Origin: CAZOBJ01 sp964577825
Lineage (GTDB): Bacteria > Planctomycetota > SZUA-567 > JAFGNG01
Reading direction: 5' to 3'
NCBI GenBank assembly: GCA_964577825.1
Contig: CAZOBJ010000103.1
Coordinates: 1-10,568 of the forward strand
Length of the DNA stretch: 10,568 nt
Shown: in pieces, positions 6,367 through 10,568 of the stretch
How the letters are laid out: the number at the start of each line of letters is the position of its first letter
Numbering within the stretch: position 1 is the stretch's first letter
Notes under the pieces: generated by a model
Databases searched by the model: none
Told to the model about the DNA's origin: nothing
What the model saw: the letters and a program-made list of their open reading frames with translations, nothing else
Position numbers and translations under genes: made by a program

Positions 6367-8466
6367 CTATGCGTCGAGCATTCCGCCCAGGGCCTCGGGG
6401 TCGGTCACCGGCTCCCGGCACGCGAAGTCCCGGCACACGTACGCGGTCGCCCGGCCTCGCCGCGTGTGGGGCCGGGTGAAGGGCGCGAGCTCGGCGATCT
6501 CTGCGCCGTGCGGGCCCGGCGGCTTGAGCAATAGGACCGCGTTGGGCAGCAACCGGCGGTCGACCTCGGACAGGAGCCTCCGGGTGTCGTCGCCCTGGGG
6601 GGCCCCGGCGACCACGATCTCTCGGCTGGGCCCGAGCGAGAAGTCCAGCGCGATCAAGAGCTGCGTGAACCCGGCCGGGGCGCGGCGCACCTGTGCGGCC
6701 AATCCCGCGAAGATGCCCTGCGCGCGGTCATCGTATTCGGTGCGGCCGGTCAGGCGCGCGAGCCGCACCAGGTTGTACGCGGCCACGGAGTTGCCCGAGG
6801 GCAGGGCGCCGTCGTATCCCTCCTTGAGCCGAGCGGGCAGCTCCTGGGCGTCCGCGGCCGTAACGTACAGGGCCCCGCCTTGCGGGTCCGTGAACCGGGC
6901 GAGCATCGCGTCGGTGAGCGTAATGCACTCCCGCAGCCAGCGCGGGTCGCGCTGGGCCTGGTGGAGCTCCAACAGTCCCCACGCCAGAAAGGCGTAGTCT
7001 TCCAGAACCGCGGGCATGCGGGCCTCGCCCCCGCGAAAGCGGCGCAGCAGGCGCTCGTCCTCGCGCAGGTTGTCGAGCACGAACGCGCCCGCCCGCGCCG
7101 CCGCCCCGGCGTACGAGGGCTCTGCCAGGGCCCGTGCCGCCCGAGCGAGCGCCGCGATCATCAGGCCGTTCCACGCGGTCAGGACCTTGTCGTCGCGCAG
7201 CGGGCGGGGCCGCTCTTCCCGTGCGGCGAAGAGCGCCTCGCGCCACGCGGCCATGCGCGCGCGCAGGTGCCCGGGTTCCATGTCCAGGTCGGCGGCCAAT
7301 TGGTCGGGCGGCGCGTCGAGGTGCGGAATGCTCTCGCCCGTGGGCTGCCCGGTGGCCTGGTCGCGGAAGTTGCCGCCCTTCTCGATGTGGTAGACGCGGT
7401 TGAAGAGATCCCCTTCCTGCGCGCCGAGCACCGCGCGCACCGCCTCGGGCGTCCATACGTAGAACTTGCCCTCCACGCCCTCGCTGTCCGCGTCCTCGGC
7501 GCAGGAAAAGGCCCCGTCCGCGGATGTGAGGTCGCGCAGCACGTAGGCGAGCACCTCCCGCGCGGTGCGCGCGTACAGGTCCTTGCCGGTCGCCTGGTAC
7601 GCCTCCACGTTGGCCAGCGCGAAGAGCGCCTGGTCGCAGAGCATCTTCTCGAAGTGCGGCACGAGCCAGTGTCGGTCCGTGGCGTACCGGTGCAGACCGA
7701 AGCCGACCTGGTCGTACACCCCGCCCAGGCGCATGGCCGTGAGCGTCTTCTCCACCATGCCGAGCGCCTCAGCGTCGGAGTCTCTGCGGTAACAACGCAA
7801 CAGGAAGGAGAGCGTGTGCGGCGTCGGGAACTTCGGCGCAGACCCGAACCCGCCGTGGGACGCGTCGAACGCCCGCTCGAGCTGGTCGCGCGCGCGGCGC
7901 AGTACGTCGGCGGTCAGTCGCGCGTCTTGTTCGGACGTGCGAGCGAGTTCGCCCAGGCCCTCGGTCGCGCGTCCGGCCGCGTCCAGGAGGCGGGCCCGGT
8001 CGCTGCGCCACAGGTCCGCGATCCGGTGCAGGAGGTCCAGGAACCCCGGGACCGCGCCCCGGGATCGCTTCGGAAAATAGGTGCCAGCGAAGAAAGGCCG
8101 CTTGTCCGGCGCGAGAAACAGGCTCATCGGCCATCCGCCCGACCCGGTCATGGCCTGGGTGGCCTGCATGTAAAAGTGGTCGATGTCCGGGCGCTCCTCT
8201 CGGTCGACCTTGATGCTGACAAAATGCCGGTTGAGAAGCTCGGCGACCTGCTCGTCCTCGAAGCTCTCGCGCTCCATGACATGGCACCAGGGGCACGTGG
8301 CGTACCCGATGGACAGGAACACGGGCTTGTCCTGGTCGCGGGCTCGGGCAAAGGCCTCCTCGCCCCAGGGGCGCCAGGCCACGGGATTGTCCGCGTGCTG
8401 CAGGAGGTACGGGCTCTGTTCGTTCGCGAGCAGGTTGCCCGCATTCGGCGCTTTGCGCTCAGTCAT
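6367..8466 (-). CDS. DUF255/YyaL-type protein: thioredoxin-like domain plus (alpha/alpha)6-barrel
   Basis: The product has 699 aa, normal for this widespread family (bacterial YyaL, animal SPATA20; COG1331). The N-terminal 150 or so residues form a thioredoxin-like domain with C58-P-W-C61 inside the signature WCHVMERESFED, followed by FVSIKVDREERPDID. No signal peptide is visible, so it should be cytoplasmic. The rest resembles six-hairpin sugar epimerases/glycosidases, with GGVYDQVGFGLHRY, HFEKMLCDQA, CAEDADSEG, WNGLMIAALARAA and a late SGNSVAAYNL segment. The biochemical role of the family is not established, and redox or sugar activity is inference. The ATG at 8466 is preferred to one at 8505 because GGAGAG (complement at 8471-8476) lies four bases before it and family homology starts right after. 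It is divergent from the Met-rich gene and ends 213 bp before archease. It may have its own imperfect -24/-12 promoter at 8529-8545. Confidence 0.92.
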   Translation of the reverse strand: MTERKAPNAGNLLANEQSPYLLQHADNPVAWRPWGEEAFARARDQDKPVFLSIGYATCPWCHVMERESFEDEQVAELLNRHFVSIKVDREERPDIDHFYMQATQAMTGSGGWPMSLFLAPDKRPFFAGTYFPKRSRGAVPGFLDLLHRIADLWRSDRARLLDAAGRATEGLGELARTSEQDARLTADVLRRARDQLERAFDASHGGFGSAPKFPTPHTLSFLLRCYRRDSDAEALGMVEKTLTAMRLGGVYDQVGFGLHRYATDRHWLVPHFEKMLCDQALFALANVEAYQATGKDLYARTAREVLAYVLRDLTSADGAFSCAEDADSEGVEGKFYVWTPEAVRAVLGAQEGDLFNRVYHIEKGGNFRDQATGQPTGESIPHLDAPPDQLAADLDMEPGHLRARMAAWREALFAAREERPRPLRDDKVLTAWNGLMIAALARAARALAEPSYAGAAARAGAFVLDNLREDERLLRRFRGGEARMPAVLEDYAFLAWGLLELHQAQRDPRWLRECITLTDAMLARFTDPQGGALYVTAADAQELPARLKEGYDGALPSGNSVAAYNLVRLARLTGRTEYDDRAQGIFAGLAAQVRRAPAGFTQLLIALDFSLGPSREIVVAGAPQGDDTRRLLSEVDRRLLPNAVLLLKPPGPHGAEIAELAPFTRPHTRRGRATAYVCRDFACREPVTDPEALGGMLDA

Positions 8467-8528
8467 CGTTCTCTCCGGCCGGGTGTCGACGAATGGTCGT
8501 GACAACGTCTCGCCTTGGGAAGTGCCGT

Positions 8529-8545
8529 ATCAAATCCGGTGCCAG
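8529..8545 (-). promoter_or_regulatory. Possible sigma-54-like promoter of the DUF255 gene
   Basis: The minus strand reads CTGGCACCGGATTTGAT. The -24 half (CTGGCAC) is perfect and the spacing is right, but the -12 half is TTGA instead of TTGC. Transcription would start near 8518, about 50 bases before the ATG. It lies back to back with the stronger -24/-12 element at 8645-8661. The missing -12 C makes this tentative. Confidence 0.35.
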
Positions 8546-8585
8546 TCGGCCGACCGAGACCGGCTCGGGGCAGAATCAACGCAAG

Positions 8586-8613
8586 GCTTCCGCCATTGAA
8601 GGCTCGCGGAAGC
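8586..8613. promoter_or_regulatory. Dyad GCTTCCGC-N12-GCGGAAGC between two divergent -24/-12 elements
   Basis: This perfect 8-bp inverted repeat has a 12-base spacer. Its centre is about 72 bp upstream of the predicted start for the Met-rich gene and about 82 bp upstream of that for the DUF255 gene. That is roughly where a sigma-54 enhancer-binding protein would sit, and one site could serve both directions. The activator is not in the window. Confidence 0.45.
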
Positions 8614-8644
8614 GGGAGCCCCCAAGCGCCGCCGATCGCACCTA

Positions 8645-8661
8645 TTGGCATACGGTTTGCA
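8645..8661 (+). promoter_or_regulatory. Sigma-54 (-24/-12) promoter of the Met-rich protein gene
   Basis: TTGGCATACGGTTTGCA matches the RpoN consensus in both halves (TTGGCAT and TTGCA) with exact GG-to-GC spacing. The start would be near 8672, giving a leader of about 120 bases before the ATG at 8794 that contains two competing hairpins. It may drive all three right-hand genes. Confidence 0.7.
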
Positions 8662-8726
8662 TGGGAGGCAATCAGGTGCGAGCGGGACCAGCCTTTGTCT
8701 GTCGGTCTGGGCCGGTCCGCTCCACA

Positions 8727-8757
8727 GGATCGGCTCGCGCCGATCCGGTCGGATTGG
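8727..8757 (+). promoter_or_regulatory. Two mutually exclusive hairpins in the leader of the Met-rich gene
   Basis: GGATCGGC (8727-8734) pairs perfectly with GCCGATCC (8739-8746) around TCGC. The same right arm (8740-8746) can instead pair with GGATTGG (8751-8757) around GGTC, with one G-U pair. The two stems cannot coexist. They lie 25-55 bases before the ribosome site GGAGG (8782-8786). Such a switch would suit translational or transcriptional control, but no ligand or known riboswitch class is recognised. Confidence 0.35.
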
Positions 8758-8793
8758 ACTTCGCGGTTCGGTGAGGGCAATGGAGGAAGAGCT

Positions 8794-9174
8794 ATGCGTA
8801 CGGCAGTGAGTGTGCTTGTGGCGGTGGTGCTGGCCGTGGTGGTGTTCACAGCGGTCACCGTCGGTGGTCAGCGGCACATGGGCGGAGAGAACGGCCCCAT
8901 GATGCACGAACGCGGGCAGCGCATGATGGAAGGCATGCCCATGATGGGCGGCATGATGGGGGGCATGATGCACCGACAGGTCGTCGCGTTGGAGGACGGC
9001 GGCGTGGTGGTGGCCATGGGCAACATGCTCTTCAAGTACGACGAAGACCTGGAGTTCGTCAAGAAAGTGGAGCTGGAGCTCAGCGACCAGGACATGCAAC
9101 AGATGATGCAACGATGCAAGCGGCACTGCAAGATGTGGGACCAGATGATGGGGGAGGAAGAGGCGGAGGACTGA
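8794..9174 (+). CDS. Exported or membrane-anchored Met-rich protein, probable metal (copper) binding
   Basis: The product has 126 aa. Residues 5-23 form one hydrophobic segment (signal peptide or anchor), placing the rest outside the cytoplasm. Residues 29-60 are a methionine-rich stretch with 12 Met in 31 positions, many in pairs (MM-G-G repeats) with flanking His, like the Cu(I)/Ag(I)-binding segments of periplasmic copper proteins. A short beta-like unit (about 63-95, VVALEDGGVVVAMGNMLFKY) resembles one repeat of a periplasmic sensor or propeller-type domain. The C-terminal part is helical and contains C108-x2-H111-C112 among further Met residues, a second possible metal site. GGAGG (8782-8786) seven bases upstream makes the start clear. 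I do not recognise a named family, and copper is inferred from ligand chemistry and from the CuA protein two genes downstream. Confidence 0.8.
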   Translation: MRTAVSVLVAVVLAVVVFTAVTVGGQRHMGGENGPMMHERGQRMMEGMPMMGGMMGGMMHRQVVALEDGGVVVAMGNMLFKYDEDLEFVKKVELELSDQDMQQMMQRCKRHCKMWDQMMGEEEAED

Positions 9175-9473
9175 GGTCAATCGCCAAGGCCTCGCGCGCA
9201 TGTGCACAGCGCGCGCGGCGTGGGTGCGTTGCGAAGTCTCGTACGGTCCGTAGGCAGCGATCATACCCTTGGTGCGCAGGGCCGTGGGCAAGGAGGTGGC
9301 GCCTGGAGCACGTCCCGGGCCGACGGAGGAGCAGGACGGGGCGGTGAGAAGAATTGTCCTGCACTCCGGACGAGACCTCCAGGCGCCGCCTGCGTCTCTA
9401 TGCTTCCCACATGCCGGAACAATATGCAAATACGAAAACGGGTTGGATCGGGGCAGAGTTGAGAAGGAGAGCC
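9175..9473. other. 299-bp gap between the Met-rich and DoxX-like genes
   Basis: I find no convincing gene on either strand. The short open frames here lack ribosome sites and recognisable protein character. The gap holds the stem-loop at 9193-9215 and an 11-bp dyad TACGG-T-CCGTA (9242-9252) that could be an operator. It could contain its own promoter for the downstream pair, but I see no strong -35/-10 or -24/-12 element. Confidence 0.5.
9193..9215 (+). terminator. GC-rich stem-loop downstream of the Met-rich gene
   Basis: CGCGCGC (9193-9199) pairs with GCGCGCG (9209-9215) around a nine-base loop, starting 18 bases after the stop codon. The loop bases include most of the palindrome TGTGCACA (9201-9208). 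No U-run follows, so it may slow or stabilise the transcript without fully ending it. Confidence 0.35.
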
Positions 9474-9884
9474 ATGCGGCAGCGGCCCGACGCGACCGAC
9501 CAGCTCCACGCCGCCTACTGGGCCTTGAAGCTCAGTTATGGGCTCATGGGCATCGTGGTGGGCGTGGACAAGTTCTTCCACGTGCTCGTGGAGTGGGGCG
9601 GATACACGGCGCCGTTCTTCGCGCGGCTGATGCCGTTCAACCCCGCGTGGTTTCTGTACGGCGCCGGGGTGGTGGAGATTGTCCTGGGCGTGACCGGTCT
9701 CATGCGCTGGACCCGGCAGAGCGCGTTTCTGATCGGGATGTGGCTCTTGGCCGTCACCACGAACCTGGTCGTGGGCGGATTCTACGACATCGCGCTGCGC
9801 GACTTCGTGCTTGCGGCAGGCGCGTTCACGCTCGCCTTCCTGACCCCGGCGGTGCGCCGCGAGGTGGGGGACCGAGGCGCATAG
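9474..9884 (+). CDS. DoxX-like four-helix inner-membrane protein
   Basis: The product has 136 aa with four predicted membrane helices at about 15-31, 57-76, 82-102 and 108-124. Features I associate with small DoxX-like proteins are DKFF at 32-35 after the first helix, a VVEIVLG segment in the second, and the polar DIALRD at 105-110 between the third and fourth. Members of the wider DoxX superfamily are linked to oxidative or electron-transfer functions, but the role of this subgroup is unknown. The ATG at 9474 has AAGGAG (9464-9469) just upstream. An ATG at 9411 in the same frame would add 21 residues without a ribosome site. It precedes the CuA protein gene by 47 bp, so the two are probably co-transcribed and may share a membrane redox or copper task. 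Confidence 0.8.
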   Translation: MRQRPDATDQLHAAYWALKLSYGLMGIVVGVDKFFHVLVEWGGYTAPFFARLMPFNPAWFLYGAGVVEIVLGVTGLMRWTRQSAFLIGMWLLAVTTNLVVGGFYDIALRDFVLAAGAFTLAFLTPAVRREVGDRGA

Positions 9885-9931
9885 GCCGGTATGGCAACGC
9901 GAGGACTATGTAGAAAAGAAAGGAGAGAGCC

Positions 9932-10568
9932 GTGGCATCCTCAAGACTGACGCTCGGAGTGGGCATTGCGGTCGCGGCCGGCTTCGCCGTGATCATCGGG
10001 GCGGCTGTATGGGCCTTTCATTGGCACGGCTCCGGTGCGCACCAAGCCATGCATTCGGGCCACCACGGCTCCATGGAGGGGCCCGGTGCGCATCAAGGCG
10101 GAGGCGCGGCCTATCATCACGAGGGCCAGGAGGGACACGATGCCGCCGAGCATCATGAGAGCGGCGAGCATCATGAAGAGGGCTACGAACAAGAAATGAG
10201 CGCGCGTGAAGACTCGTCGGAGCATCATGGCCAGCCAGCCGACTCAACCGATACAGCAGACCTGAAGCCCACCGGCCGAGTCCAGGACGGCGTGCGCACG
10301 ATCGAGATGCAGGCCCGGCAGTTCGAGTTCGTGCCCTCGACCGTGGTGGTGCGAGAGGGCGAGACCGTGCGGCTGGAGGTCACCAGCCAAGACGTGACGC
10401 ACGGCCTGGCGGTCGAGGCCTACGACATCGACAAGCGGCTGCCCCCGCACGAGACGGTCACCGTGGAGTTCACCGCCGACCAGCCGGGCCGGCGCCATTT
10501 CCACTGCTCCGTGTTTTGCGGCGCGGGGCACGAGCGCATGCACGGGACGCTCGTGGTACTCGCGGACG
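9932..10568 (+). CDS. Membrane-anchored His-rich CuA-type cupredoxin (partial, runs off the window)
   Basis: Translation from GTG at 9932, with AAAGGAG ending eight bases upstream, gives 212 residues without a stop. Residues 6-29 form an N-terminal anchor. Residues 30-99 are a flexible His-rich linker with 16 His, many in HH pairs. From about 122 a cupredoxin domain resembling the soluble domain of cytochrome c oxidase subunit II begins. Its metal ligands are complete for a binuclear CuA centre: H157 in DVTHGL and C192-x3-C196-x3-H200-x2-M203 in the CSVFCGAGHERM loop. The domain should sit in the periplasm. Only one N-terminal helix is seen where COX2 has two, so this is more likely a stand-alone CuA electron-transfer or copper-delivery protein than an oxidase subunit; the His linker suggests copper storage or capture. 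The window ends just after the last strand of the domain, so the protein may be nearly complete or have a further domain. Confidence 0.88.
   Translation, partial: MASSRLTLGVGIAVAAGFAVIIGAAVWAFHWHGSGAHQAMHSGHHGSMEGPGAHQGGGAAYHHEGQEGHDAAEHHESGEHHEEGYEQEMSAREDSSEHHGQPADSTDTADLKPTGRVQDGVRTIEMQARQFEFVPSTVVVREGETVRLEVTSQDVTHGLAVEAYDIDKRLPPHETVTVEFTADQPGRRHFHCSVFCGAGHERMHGTLVVLAD

Noticed and set aside
8941..8970. Short tandem-like ATG-ATG-GGC-GGC repeats
   Set aside because: They are codons for the Met-Met-Gly-Gly stretch of the exported protein, not an independent DNA repeat.
9397..9425. CAATAT as a -10 element for the DoxX-like gene
   Set aside because: No acceptable -35 hexamer occurs 16-18 bases upstream.
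9354..9473. Longer DoxX-like product starting at 9354 or 9411
   Set aside because: There is no ribosome site there and the extra residues are not membrane-protein-like. The ATG at 9474 has AAGGAG at good spacing.

Overview
The window is about 10.6 kb of very GC-rich bacterial DNA with a strong G/C third-codon preference. The lipoprotein signal peptide and the near-consensus sigma-54 (-24/-12) promoters point to a Gram-negative host. A Desulfobacterota/deltaproteobacterial-type genome is my best guess, but no phylogenetic marker here settles it.

Layout. (1) Bases 1-288 are non-coding and rich in perfect inverted repeats. (2) 289-3612 (+) is a 1107-aa single-chain restriction-modification protein with a PD-(D/E)XK nuclease motif, an N6-adenine methyltransferase core and a type ISP-like C-terminal specificity region. 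Its residues 691-850 have a strikingly different third-position composition, which suggests a swapped specificity segment. (3) On the minus strand, reading right to left, come archease (6153-5713) and the RNA ligase RtcB (5687-4245), then a lipoprotein of unknown function (4143-3628) that converges on the restriction-modification gene. A textbook -24/-12 promoter sits just upstream of archease. (4) 8466-6367 (-) is a DUF255/YyaL-type protein with a thioredoxin-like domain and an (alpha/alpha)6-barrel. (5) A 327-bp divergent intergenic region holds one very good and one imperfect -24/-12 element on opposite strands around a long dyad, plus a leader with two mutually exclusive hairpins. (6) 8794 to the window end (+) holds a Met-rich exported protein, a four-helix DoxX-like membrane protein and a His-rich, membrane-anchored CuA-type cupredoxin cut by the window edge.

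How the parts work together. Archease activates RtcB, which joins RNA 2',3'-cyclic phosphate or 3'-phosphate ends to 5'-OH ends in RNA repair or tRNA splicing; sigma-54 control resembles that of the Escherichia coli rtcBA operon. The right-hand cluster has three envelope proteins, two of them loaded with copper-type ligands (Met, His, Cys), and looks like a periplasmic copper-handling or CuA electron-transfer system. I do not recognise that gene combination as a named system.
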